A DNA stretch of 12,070 nt. Origin: Clostridia bacterium. GTDB lineage: Bacteria; Bacillota; DSM-521; Neomoorellales; Neomoorellaceae. A program made the position numbers and the translations under genes. Positions 1 to 6,995 of the stretch are shown here, one piece after another. The stretch spans positions 1 to 12,070 of the forward strand of contig JAAYGJ010000127.1 in the NCBI GenBank assembly GCA_012727745.1, written 5' to 3'. Each line of letters starts with the position of its first letter. Position 1 is the first letter of the stretch. The notes under the pieces were generated by a model. That model ran no database searches, was not told the DNA's origin, and saw only the letters and a list, made by a program, of their open reading frames with translations.

Positions 1-90
1 CGGTATAATATGTAAACCACTGCATCGTAAACCAGCTTTTTTCTTCCCTGGTCTGGCTAAAATACAACTCCTTTCCAGTTTTAACCTTGA

Positions 91-118
91 GCAGGAAAAG
101 TTATCGCTGCTGTCGAAT
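91..118 (+). promoter_or_regulatory. sigma-H-type promoter with overlapping Spo0A box
   Basis: The -35 element AGGAAAA (93-99) and the -10 element GAAT (115-118) fit the Bacillus sigma-H consensus RnAGGAwWW, 11-12 bases, RnnGAAT: 91-99, a 12-base spacer, then 112-118. TGTCGAA at 111-117 also matches the 0A box (TGNCGAA) and overlaps the -10 region. Transcription would start near 125, giving a leader of about 33 bases before the L,D-transpeptidase start at 158. This implies expression at the onset of sporulation or in transition phase. A TATAAT at 4-9 is a possible extra -10, but its -35 lies outside the window. The match is by eye only. Confidence 0.6.
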
Positions 119-137
119 AATGCGGAAAAGTTATCGC
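94..137 (+). repeat. 14-bp direct repeat around the promoter
   Basis: GGAAAAGTTATCGC occurs exactly at 94-107 and again at 124-137, 30 bases apart, or about three helical turns. The first copy lies on the -35/spacer of the sigma-H-like promoter and the second at the predicted transcription start and leader. Helical phasing suggests a pair of binding sites for one regulator, but a chance local duplication is also possible. Confidence 0.6.
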
Positions 138-157
138 CAATAATGGAGGAATAATAA

Positions 158-817
158 ATGCCATCTAAAAGAGTTTGGCCCCTACTTTTCTTAGTTGCTA
201 TTCTGGCCGTAGTTTTTGTTGCCGGAGTATCAGCAGACAAAGATATACCCGCCGGCCCGGTTGCAGCCCCTGATGAGCCGGCGGCGGTCGCCGAAAACCC
301 CTCCCCTGAAGAACCGTCCCAGAACCCTGAAGAACAACCCAGCGAGGAAGCTATCCCGGTTGACCGGGAGCCAGACCCATCCACACCGGAAGAAGAACAA
401 CAGCAGCCTGATACTGTTGAGTTTACACCTCCCCAGGAAGGCTACTGGCTGGAAGTTAGCATTGCTGAGCAAAAAGTACGAGTTTACCAGGATGGAGCAG
501 TAATCAAAGAATGGCTGGCTTCTACCGGCGTACCGGAAAAGCCAACCCCCCTGGGAGTTTTTGAAATTCAAAACCGGGGCGAATGGTTCTTTAACGAGAA
601 GTACCAACAGGGCGCCCAATGGTGGGTTTCCTTTCGCGACTGGGGCGTTTATCTTTTCCACACTTTGCCTATGGACCAAAATAAGCAGATTATAGCAGCA
701 GAAGCGGAAAAGCTGGGGACGCCGGCCTCCCACGGCTGTGTCCGCCTGGAAATAGAAAATGCTAAATGGATTTATGACCATATCCCCCAGGGAACGCCCG
801 TATATATACACAATTAG
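158..817 (+). CDS. L,D-transpeptidase, YkuD family, exported
   Basis: This 219-residue protein probably forms or edits L,D (3-3) peptide cross-links, or makes related modifications, in peptidoglycan outside the membrane. Residues 1-26 are a signal peptide or membrane anchor (basic MPSKR, hydrophobic 8-24, then VSA before D27). Residues 28-92 are a low-complexity linker rich in Pro and Glu. The YkuD catalytic domain covers about 96-217, with conserved His168 and the signature SHGCVRL at 191-197; Cys194 is the expected nucleophile and Arg196 the conserved arginine. The start is set by GGAGG at 145-149, eight bases before ATG. A sigma-H-like promoter lies just upstream and a terminator follows, so it is probably monocistronic. 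Its place beside a germinant-receptor operon fits a role in sporulation or spore cortex, but that is inference. No LysM or other wall-binding domain is visible. Confidence 0.93.
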   Translation: MPSKRVWPLLFLVAILAVVFVAGVSADKDIPAGPVAAPDEPAAVAENPSPEEPSQNPEEQPSEEAIPVDREPDPSTPEEEQQQPDTVEFTPPQEGYWLEVSIAEQKVRVYQDGAVIKEWLASTGVPEKPTPLGVFEIQNRGEWFFNEKYQQGAQWWVSFRDWGVYLFHTLPMDQNKQIIAAEAEKLGTPASHGCVRLEIENAKWIYDHIPQGTPVYIHN

Positions 818-851
818 ACCTTTCCTAGCGTTAATATTAACCAGTCTAGAT

Positions 852-892
852 AACCGGTCCTGATCACTATAAAAGCAGCGGCCGGTTTTTTT
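852..892 (+). terminator. Rho-independent terminator after the L,D-transpeptidase
   Basis: AACCGGTC (852-859) can pair with GGCCGGTT (880-887), with one G-U pair, leaving a 20-base loop. The right arm runs straight into seven Ts (886-892). The position, 35 bases after the transpeptidase stop, fits. The large loop makes it weaker than a classic terminator. Confidence 0.55.
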
Positions 893-923
893 GATGGCAA
901 CAATACACGCCAGAACAGATTAC

Positions 924-1023
924 CCCCGCTAGTAGCAGGCTAGCTACTGCTGCCTTATCCCCGCTTTTAGCGGGCATAACCTGCCCTTTAACAGGGTAAG
1001 TTATTTACTAAACTAGCACTAGT
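924..1023 (+). promoter_or_regulatory. structured leader upstream of the germinant-receptor operon
   Basis: This gap holds several dyads in a row. AGTAGC (931-936) pairs with GCTACT (943-948). CCCGCT (960-965) pairs with AGCGGG (969-974). CCCT (984-987) pairs with AGGG (993-996). ACTAG (1012-1016) faces CTAGT (1019-1023), just before the Shine-Dalgarno sequence. CCCGCT also occurs at 925-930 and could pair with the same AGCGGG, enclosing the first hairpin, so two mutually exclusive folds can be drawn. None has a T-tract, so these are not ordinary terminators. I could not place a convincing sigma-G promoter here, and I match no known riboswitch class. Confidence 0.35.
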
Positions 1024-1047
1024 AACCATTAGGGAGCTTTAGTCCTT

Positions 1048-2853
1048 ATGCCAAACTGGAAAAACTATGCCAGCTTATTCCTTTATCACCGCCCTCGGGA
1101 ACAACCCTCGGTTTTTGCCAGTGGTCTTGAAGACCACATTAGTGATGAACAGCCTGCAGAAACACCGCGGCTTTTCCGGCGCCAAAAGGGAAAAACATCC
1201 TCAGGCAGGCGCAAACCCCGTAGACCTCGACAGGTAGGTGCTAAAACTGCAATCGAAAAAAAATTCCACCTGGAACTAGCTGCCGACCAGGCTATTGACA
1301 GACTATTGAGTGATAAAACTGGGCTTGCGTATAGCCTGAATGATAATCGAGAAGTGCTGGCTAAAATCTTTCGCGTCCCCAAAAACAAAGACACCGTGCT
1401 CCGCAGCCTCTCTCTGGCCAGTGACCCACCGGTAAAGGCCTTACTAGTTTTTATTGACGGCATAACCGACTCCCTGCTGCAAAACCTTGCTATCCTGCAG
1501 CCGCTGATGCTGTTGTCCGGTCTCAGGGAACAGGCGGGAAAGCAAAATCAAAATATTTTTGAGCTGGTCAAGGAAGCACTGCTGCCCAACAACCAGATAG
1601 CCGTTGTTACTAATTTTAATAAAGCAGTTGAAGACATCCTTAACGGCAACAGTGTCCTATTTATTGACGGCTACAACCAGGCCCTTTCCCTGGAAACCAG
1701 GAACTGGCCCAATCGCGGCGTCAGCCCTCCCCAGATCGAGGCCGTCATTCGCGGGCCCCAGGAAGCTTTCACCGAGCAGCTCCGCATTAATATCGCCCTG
1801 GTACGCAAGACGATCCGCCAGGCCTCCCTGGTCACTGAATTTGTCCAAACCGGTGCTACCGCTACCCTGCAGTGCGCCGTCACTTATATGGATGACCTGG
1901 CCAACCCGGAGTTGGTGCAGGAGGTAAAAAGACGCCTGGGTTCTATCAAAGCTGACTTCATCCAGGAAACCGGCATGTTGGAACAAATGATCGAAGATGC
2001 CCCTTTTTACCCGGCGCCACAGGTCCTGGTAAGCGAGCGGCCAGACCGGGTAGCGGCAGCCCTGATGGAGGGCAAGGTGGCAGTATTCATCAACGGCAAC
2101 CCCTTTGCGGTAATAGTACCTGCCACCTTTTTTACCCTGATGCAGTCACCGGAGGACGCTTACGTCCGCTGGCCCTTCGGCACTTTCACCAGGCTCATCC
2201 GTTATGCGGCTCTGTTCCTGGCTTTACTATTACCGGCCCACTATGTGGCTATTGTGGCTTTTCACCAGGAGTTCATCCCCACCGACCTGCTGCTGGCCAT
2301 AACCGGGGCGCGGGAAAGGGTGCCCTTCCCTTCCATTGTGGAGGTACTGATTATGGAACTGTCTTTTGTATTGCTGCGGGAGGCTGGCCTCAGGATTCCG
2401 GGAACCGTCGGCACCACCCTGGGAATCGTCGGGGCCCTCATTCTGGGACAGGCCGCTGTAGCCGCTAATATAGTCAGTCCGATTTTAATTATTGTTGTCG
2501 CAGTCACGGCCATCGGCACTTTTACCATTCCTGACTACACCTTTTCCCTTTCCATCAGGGTTTTGCGCTTTGCTTATATCCTGCTGGCGACAGTGATGGG
2601 ACTTTTAGGTATCCTGGTAGGGGTGTTTATCCACCTGGGCCTGCTGGTGAGTCTTAAGTCTTTCGGGGTACCCTTCATGGCCCCGGTAGCGCCGGTTACC
2701 CGCAAAGGCTACGACTACTTCCTGCGCGGGCAAGTCTGGCAGCAGGAAAAGAGGCCTGACTACCTCGATCCCCTGAAAATACGGCGCCAACCCCTCATCA
2801 GCCGCCGCTGGCTATACCCTCACCGGGCTGAGGATAAGAGCGATAAGTCTTGA
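1048..2853 (+). CDS. spore germinant receptor A subunit (GerA/GerAA family)
   Basis: This 601-residue protein is the A subunit of an inner-spore-membrane receptor that senses small-molecule germinants together with its B and C partners. Residues 1-70 form a polar, very basic extension (RRQKG near 44, RRKPRRPR at 54-61). A soluble N-terminal domain follows (about 72-330), with family features such as LVFIDGITD (133-141), LFIDGY (204-209) and RGPQEAF (235-241). The conserved stretch SERPDRVAAALMEGKVAVFINGNPF (329-353, quoted in parts: ERPDRV, EGKVAVF, NGNPF) leads into the membrane part, with hydrophobic segments near 385-408, 432-447, 453-474, 476-496 and 510-533. A short basic tail ends the protein. 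AGGGAG at 1031-1036 supports the ATG at 1048. The gene is intact and heads an operon with the B and C subunits. The germinant cannot be told from sequence. Confidence 0.95.
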   Translation: MPNWKNYASLFLYHRPREQPSVFASGLEDHISDEQPAETPRLFRRQKGKTSSGRRKPRRPRQVGAKTAIEKKFHLELAADQAIDRLLSDKTGLAYSLNDNREVLAKIFRVPKNKDTVLRSLSLASDPPVKALLVFIDGITDSLLQNLAILQPLMLLSGLREQAGKQNQNIFELVKEALLPNNQIAVVTNFNKAVEDILNGNSVLFIDGYNQALSLETRNWPNRGVSPPQIEAVIRGPQEAFTEQLRINIALVRKTIRQASLVTEFVQTGATATLQCAVTYMDDLANPELVQEVKRRLGSIKADFIQETGMLEQMIEDAPFYPAPQVLVSERPDRVAAALMEGKVAVFINGNPFAVIVPATFFTLMQSPEDAYVRWPFGTFTRLIRYAALFLALLLPAHYVAIVAFHQEFIPTDLLLAITGARERVPFPSIVEVLIMELSFVLLREAGLRIPGTVGTTLGIVGALILGQAAVAANIVSPILIIVVAVTAIGTFTIPDYTFSLSIRVLRFAYILLATVMGLLGILVGVFIHLGLLVSLKSFGVPFMAPVAPVTRKGYDYFLRGQVWQQEKRPDYLDPLKIRRQPLISRRWLYPHRAEDKSDKS

Positions 2854-2908
2854 AAGCCCCCGTGCTAGCCTAAAATGCTGCGACTGTTTCGTTAACTCTG
2901 ACCTGAAG

Positions 2909-2918
2909 GGAGGTGATC
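2909..2918 (+). promoter_or_regulatory. near-perfect Shine-Dalgarno for the B subunit
   Basis: GGAGGTGATC is complementary to ten bases of the typical bacterial 16S rRNA 3' end. The GGAGG core ends seven bases before the ATG at 2921. It fixes the start of the B-subunit gene and suggests strong translation initiation despite the 67-base gap after the A-subunit gene. Confidence 0.85.
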
Positions 2919-2920
2919 TT

Positions 2921-4015
2921 ATGAGCCAGCAAAAACCGGTTGTGGGGGAATCAGAGGCAGTAACGCTCCTGCTTACCTTTTTATCCTATAAAGTTTTTTT
3001 AGCTTACGGCGTCTTTATATATAGTGAAGGCCTTAATGCCTCCTGGATTATCCCTCTAATTAATACCTTACTTGGCTTGCTCGGGGTGCTTTTGCTCATA
3101 TCCCTGCTGTCAAAGTTCCCCGGCCAGGATCTGGTGAAAATAGGGGAAGTACTTAGCGGCCCCTATCTTAACATGCTATTCGTCCTGTTTTACCTATTCA
3201 TCTTTTTGTTAAGTGGCGGCCTGGTGCTGCGTCTGGCTGCTGAACGCATGGCTGTCGGATTTTTTGTCGATACCCCCATCAGCCTGACAACCTTCTTTTT
3301 TATAGCCGGTGCCTTAGTAGTCAGTTACCTGGGCCTGGAGGCTGTGGCCCGCACCGCCAGATTCCTGTTAGGCATTTTAATAATCACGGCCATGGCCATG
3401 GTAATATTCACTATTCCCTTCTGGCAGTTTCATGCCCTTTACCCTTTGTGGGGCTCTGGTCCCTGGGGCCTGCTTAAAGGTGCTATAAAAAACAGCGGCG
3501 ATTATGTGCAAATTTTGTTCTTAGGCGTCATCTATCCCTTTATTCCCCGGGACAGGTTAAAGGCCATCGGGATTAAAAGCGTTTTATTTGCCAGTTTCTT
3601 TATGTTCCTTTATATTCTGGTACCGCTCTTGATCTTTACCTATCCCTCAGTTACAGAACTGGCCATGCCGTCGATAGAAATGGCCCGCATAATTAACCTG
3701 GGACGTTTCGGCCAACGCCTGGAGGTAATCTTTTTGCCTGTCTGGGTCTTTAGCAACTTAATAACCCTGTCTATAGCCCTTTATGCCAGCGCAGCTGTCT
3801 TTGCCCGGGCCTTTAAATTAAACGACTACCGGCCCTTCGTATTGTCAAGCGCAGTATTCATCCTGGTAATTGCTTCCCTGCCTGAAAATGTGTCTCAGGC
3901 CATTTATTACCACTATAAATACCTAACCCAATACAGCTTATCTGCTCTGGCTCTTATCTTGCTTATCCTCCACAGCGTCGCCTGGATAAGGGGAAAGGAG
4001 GAGAGTAAAGGATGA
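2921..4015 (+). CDS. spore germinant receptor B subunit (GerAB family, permease-like)
   Basis: This 364-residue polytopic membrane protein belongs to the GerAB/endospore germination permease family, related to amino-acid/polyamine/organocation transporters. It is the expected germinant-binding integral subunit of the receptor. About ten hydrophobic helices can be drawn, near 14-34, 43-65, 83-103, 118-137, 146-166, 195-208, 218-240, 267-296, 306-321 and 338-356. Family-like stretches include the LYPLWGSGPW region (173-182) and LEVIFLPVWVFSN (267-279). Length is normal for the family. The start has an exceptionally strong Shine-Dalgarno sequence. The stop codon overlaps the start of the C-subunit gene by four bases (ATGA), which implies translational coupling and fits a receptor complex of fixed stoichiometry. 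Confidence 0.94.
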   Translation: MSQQKPVVGESEAVTLLLTFLSYKVFLAYGVFIYSEGLNASWIIPLINTLLGLLGVLLLISLLSKFPGQDLVKIGEVLSGPYLNMLFVLFYLFIFLLSGGLVLRLAAERMAVGFFVDTPISLTTFFFIAGALVVSYLGLEAVARTARFLLGILIITAMAMVIFTIPFWQFHALYPLWGSGPWGLLKGAIKNSGDYVQILFLGVIYPFIPRDRLKAIGIKSVLFASFFMFLYILVPLLIFTYPSVTELAMPSIEMARIINLGRFGQRLEVIFLPVWVFSNLITLSIALYASAAVFARAFKLNDYRPFVLSSAVFILVIASLPENVSQAIYYHYKYLTQYSLSALALILLILHSVAWIRGKEESKG

Positions 4016-5271
4016 AGCAGACGGTTTTTCTGTTACTAGTTTTACTGCTAACCCTGCCCCTGGCCAGCTGCTATGACTACAGCGAACCGGATGAAAAAGC
4101 CTGGGTACTGGCTATTGGTATGGATAAGGGGAAAGAAAACAAACTTACAGTGACTACTATAATCGCCGTGCCAAAAAATATTGCCGGAGCCGGGGGCGGC
4201 GGCGAAGGAGGGGGCGGGGGTGGTGGCCAGGAAACCTTCTTCTCTGTTTCCCTGGAGGTCCCCAGCCTCCTGAGTGCCCTTGAGCTGCTCGATGCCGTTG
4301 TTGATCGGCGTCCTGACCTTTCCCATACTGCCTGGTTTGTCTTTTCCCGGGAACTGGCTGAAGAGGGTATTGAAGCCTACTTTGCCCCCCTGGCCCGTTT
4401 TTACCAATTTCGCCGTTCAGCCAATATTATCATCTGTGAAGAACAGGCTCAAGAATTTCTCTCCCGGGGCAAACCGATCCTGGAAGACAACGTCAGCAAA
4501 TATTACCAGTTGCAACAGCAGGCCTACCAATACACCGAATTTATACCCAATGACACCCTGCACCAGTTTTACATCAAATCTAAAAGCCCAGGTGTGGCGG
4601 CCATGGCTCCGCTGGCAGCCCTAAAAAAGGAAAAGCCTATTAATAATGGCGCCCCCTCGCCCCGGCCTGAAACTGACATACCTAAAGGCGAGTACCAAGC
4701 CGGCCAGTTACCCCGCCAGGGCAGTGGTGAAATCGAAGTAATGGGAGCGGCAGTTTTTCGGCAAGGGTGGATGGTGGGAACCTTAAACGGCGATGAGCTG
4801 GGGGCGGCCCGCATGCTTGAAGGCACTTTGAAGCAGACAATTAAAGACATCCCAGACCCCGCCCAACCGGATACCTATTTAATCGCCATGGTTAAACCTC
4901 GGCAAAAGCCACAGATCAAAGTGGATATTGGTCCGGATTATCCTCAGATAAGCATCGAACTGAAATTTGAAGGAGACCTCCTGAGTGTTCAAAGCGGCAT
5001 CAATTATGAAGAACCGCATATGCTGCATATTGCTGAGCAGGCCATAACTCAGTCGCTGCAGGAAGACATAAATAAATACCTGGCTAAAAGCCAGCAGCTG
5101 GGTACTGACGTAGCCGGCTTAGGCCTGAGTGCTAAAAAAAACTTCCGTACCTGGCCGGAGTGGGAAGCATATGACTGGGAAAGTAAATACCCCCTTGCTA
5201 GTATTAATGTTAATGTTGATTACCGCCTGCGGCGTATCGGCCTGCTGCACGAAACAGTACCTTTACGCTAG
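4012..5271 (+). CDS. spore germinant receptor C subunit (GerAC family lipoprotein)
   Basis: This 419-residue protein is the lipoprotein subunit of the receptor, anchored on the outer face of the inner spore membrane. Residues 1-19 are a lipoprotein signal peptide and the lipobox LASC ends at Cys20, the expected lipidated residue. The start of the mature domain carries the GerAC pattern WVLAIGMDKG (31-40). A glycine-rich run covers 59-72, where the DNA is very G-rich. A second family landmark is EVMGAAVFRQGWMVGTLNG at 242-260, followed by a C-terminal domain to 419 with FRTWPEWEAYDWE near 378-390. AAAGGAGGAGAG just before 4012 serves as the ribosome binding site, and ATGA overlaps the B-subunit stop. 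The gene is intact and of typical length. Confidence 0.94.
   Translation: MKQTVFLLLVLLLTLPLASCYDYSEPDEKAWVLAIGMDKGKENKLTVTTIIAVPKNIAGAGGGGEGGGGGGGQETFFSVSLEVPSLLSALELLDAVVDRRPDLSHTAWFVFSRELAEEGIEAYFAPLARFYQFRRSANIIICEEQAQEFLSRGKPILEDNVSKYYQLQQQAYQYTEFIPNDTLHQFYIKSKSPGVAAMAPLAALKKEKPINNGAPSPRPETDIPKGEYQAGQLPRQGSGEIEVMGAAVFRQGWMVGTLNGDELGAARMLEGTLKQTIKDIPDPAQPDTYLIAMVKPRQKPQIKVDIGPDYPQISIELKFEGDLLSVQSGINYEEPHMLHIAEQAITQSLQEDINKYLAKSQQLGTDVAGLGLSAKKNFRTWPEWEAYDWESKYPLASINVNVDYRLRRIGLLHETVPLR
4192..4226 (+). repeat. G-rich tract in the C-subunit gene
   Basis: Three G5 runs (4192-4196, 4210-4214, 4216-4220) plus several GG pairs encode the glycine-rich segment at residues 59-72 of the C subunit. 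A poly-glycine loop at this place is, as far as I recall, seen in other GerAC-type proteins. The DNA could form a two-tier or bulged G-quadruplex on the coding strand and may be prone to replication slippage, but the reading frame is intact here. Confidence 0.6.
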
Positions 5272-5281
5272 GAGTGAAAAG

Positions 5282-5458
5282 GTGGCCTTTAGTTTTTTAA
5301 TTAGTGTAGGGGCAACCATCATCGCCCTCCATGTTGCCAGCTACGGCTATTACGCCCTTAAAGAAGAAAAAAACCGGCACGGCGGCGTAGGGGCTTTGCT
5401 TGTTGCCCTGTTGACCCTGGTAATGCCGTTGTTAGCGTTATGGCTCCGTAGCAATTAA
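5282..5458 (+). CDS. small two-helix membrane protein of the germinant-receptor operon (D-subunit-like)
   Basis: This 58-residue protein starts at GTG. GGAG at 5271-5274 overlaps the C-subunit stop codon and lies seven bases before the GTG; a longer in-frame reading from an ATG at 5129 would lie inside the C-subunit gene in another frame and is unlikely. There are two hydrophobic helices, at about 3-24 and 35-55, joined by a charged turn (KEEKNRH, 27-33). It follows the C-subunit gene by 10 bases and so belongs to the operon. Small two-helix membrane proteins called D subunits are encoded with some Bacillus germinant receptors and modulate their activity. Size, topology and position match, but I did not recognise the sequence itself, so the role is inferred. 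Confidence 0.75.
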   Translation: MAFSFLISVGATIIALHVASYGYYALKEEKNRHGGVGALLVALLTLVMPLLALWLRSN

Positions 5459-5533
5459 AATTTATAAGTACGACTTGGGTTGGTTTGTACTGCTGGAACC
5501 TGCAACAATACTTTAACAGTTACGAAACTGCGA

Positions 5534-5568
5534 TTGACCTTAAAGTCAAAAAAGGTTAAACTTATAAT
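5534..5568 (+). promoter_or_regulatory. possible promoter and dyad operator upstream of nfeD
   Basis: TATAAT at 5563-5568 is a perfect -10 hexamer, in an AT-rich stretch 47 bases before the nfeD start. TTGACC at 5534-5539 looks like a -35 but is 23 bases away, too far for a standard promoter; the properly spaced hexamer (TTAAAG, 5540-5545) is weak. TTGAC (5534-5538) and GTCAA (5545-5549) form a perfect inverted repeat with six bases between, the geometry of CRP/FNR-family sites. The dyad centre would lie near -34, suiting an activator that replaces a weak -35. No clear terminator for the upstream germinant-receptor operon is visible in 5459-5533. Confidence 0.45.
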
Positions 5569-5615
5569 AAAATATTAATGCTTGCACCAGAAAAACTGCC
5601 TAGGAGAACGAGTTT

Positions 5616-6932
5616 ATGAATGGAAGCTGGAAGAAAATTAACATAATATTAGTGCTAATAACCTTGCTGAGCCTGTCAGTAAACGCTGCTAGCGCCCAAC
5701 CGGCTGCAACAATTTATGTCTTGCGGGTTGAAGGCCCTATTGTGCCGGTAGTTGCCGAATATATCCAGGAAGGGATTGCCACCGCCGAACAGCATGATGC
5801 TGCCGCTGTGATTATCGAACTGAGCACGCCCGGCGGCCTTTTAACCACCACCCAAAAAATCGTTGAAAGTATTCTTAATGCCAGGGTGCCGGTGATAGTC
5901 TATGTCAGCCCGGCAGGGGCCTGGGCCGGTTCGGCCGGTACCTTTATAACTCTGGCAGCCCATGTGGCGGCTATGGCGCCGGGCAGTAGGATTGGCGCAG
6001 CCCACCCGGTAGCCATGGGCAACGAAGGCCAGCTCTCAGAAACGCAGCAGCAAAAAGCTGCTGAAGATGCAGCCGCCTGGATCCGCAGTATAGCTGAATT
6101 AAGGGGACGTGATCCGGCCAGCGCCGAAGCTACCGTGCTGGAGAGCAAGTCTTATAGTGACAGCGAAGCTCTGCAGTTGGGCTTAGTCGATTTACAAGCT
6201 GCTGATCGAGATGAGCTTATAAGTTTGCTCGAAGGTAGGATCGTTAGTCTAATAAGTGGTAAAGAACTTAAGCTTGAAGTGGCAGGCAAACAAATAAGAG
6301 AATTGTCCATGAGCTCTATCCAGCGCCTGCTTTTCAGCGTAAGCGAGCCTAATATTGCTTACCTGCTGATGACTATCGGCACCCTGGGCTTAATCCTGGA
6401 ACTTTACCACCCCGGGGCAATTTTTCCTGGAGTAGCAGGGGGTATTAGCCTGTTGCTGGGACTTTATGCCCTGGGCAGCCTCAACGCCCATTTCAGCGGC
6501 ATCCTTTTGCTCCTGCTGGGACTGGGGTTGATGGCCGCTGAAGTATTTGTCGTCAGCCACGGGCTACTGGCTACCGGAGGCATAGTATCCTTTGCCCTCG
6601 GTTCTTTCCTGCTTTTTAGCAAGACTAATCCCGCTTTTTTAAAGGTAAGCATTCCGCTAATAGTCGTCACTGCTTTACTCCTTGCTGCTGCTGTCGCCTT
6701 ACTCCTCAGGGCAGTTATCAGAGTACAGCGCCGTCAGGCTTTTAGCGGCAGAGAGAGCGTACAGGGTAAAAAGGGGCTAGCCCTGACGGACCTTAATCCC
6801 ACGGGTACAATACTATTTGAAGGCGAACGCTGGCAGGCAGAAAGCATAGAACCGTTACCAAAAGGTGCAACAGTGATGATCACGGAAATGGAAGGCTTAA
6901 AACTAAAGGTAAAAAAGTGGCCTGAAGCATAA
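5616..6932 (+). CDS. nfeD: NfeD-family membrane serine protease (long form, ClpP-class)
   Basis: This 438-residue protein joins an extracytoplasmic ClpP-class serine protease to a membrane part and a C-terminal soluble NfeD domain. Residues 1-27 are a signal peptide ending SAQ. The protease domain covers about 31-205. GAWAGSAG (101-108) carries the probable nucleophile Ser106, and Lys147 lies 41 residues later, the same spacing as the Ser97/Lys138 dyad of the Pyrococcus homologue PH1510. STPGG at 70-74 is another family mark. Hydrophobic segments cover about 247-265, 270-290, 294-314, 318-334 and 345-366. The C-terminal 380-438 fits the OB-fold-like NfeD domain. AGGAG at 5602-5606 supports the ATG. 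The slipin gene follows after 80 bases; in archaea such proteases cleave the C-terminal hydrophobic region of the partner stomatin. Likely roles are membrane microdomain or membrane-protein quality control. Confidence 0.94.
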   Translation: MNGSWKKINIILVLITLLSLSVNAASAQPAATIYVLRVEGPIVPVVAEYIQEGIATAEQHDAAAVIIELSTPGGLLTTTQKIVESILNARVPVIVYVSPAGAWAGSAGTFITLAAHVAAMAPGSRIGAAHPVAMGNEGQLSETQQQKAAEDAAAWIRSIAELRGRDPASAEATVLESKSYSDSEALQLGLVDLQAADRDELISLLEGRIVSLISGKELKLEVAGKQIRELSMSSIQRLLFSVSEPNIAYLLMTIGTLGLILELYHPGAIFPGVAGGISLLLGLYALGSLNAHFSGILLLLLGLGLMAAEVFVVSHGLLATGGIVSFALGSFLLFSKTNPAFLKVSIPLIVVTALLLAAAVALLLRAVIRVQRRQAFSGRESVQGKKGLALTDLNPTGTILFEGERWQAESIEPLPKGATVMITEMEGLKLKVKKWPEA

Positions 6933-6995
6933 TATGCCTGCGTCTTAGGTTAACAGGGCATAATATGTAAAATAAATACCGGTAAAACCGGTAAA
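6927..6995 (+). repeat. paired short repeats between nfeD and the slipin gene
   Basis: GCATAATATG occurs at 6927-6936 and 6958-6967, 31 bases apart; the first copy is part of a perfect small dyad (GCATA-A-TATGC). Further on, ACCGGTAAA is repeated in tandem at 6978-6986 and 6987-6995. The same bases also form a perfect inverted repeat, TACCGGT-AAA-ACCGGTA (6977-6993), right before the slipin Shine-Dalgarno sequence. These may be operator sites or an mRNA hairpin that adjusts slipin expression relative to nfeD. Confidence 0.45.

Noticed and set aside
5..16. ATAATATGTAAA, also present at 6960-6971
   Set aside because: A 12-base AT-rich match between two intergenic regions is weak evidence; it could reflect -10-like sequence or chance.
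974..1003. Sigma-G promoter for the receptor operon (GCATA at 974-978)
   Set aside because: The -35 fits, but the best -10 at the right spacing (997-1003) matches the CATnnTA pattern poorly.
5129..5281. In-frame ATG extension of the small germinant-operon protein to 109 residues
   Set aside because: The extension lies inside the C-subunit gene in another frame, has no ribosome binding site, and gives a non-conserved-looking Cys/Leu stretch; the GTG at 5282 has a well-placed GGAG.
5467..5491. AGTAC...GTACT dyad as terminator of the germinant-receptor operon
   Set aside because: The stem is only five pairs with a 15-base loop and has no T-tract.
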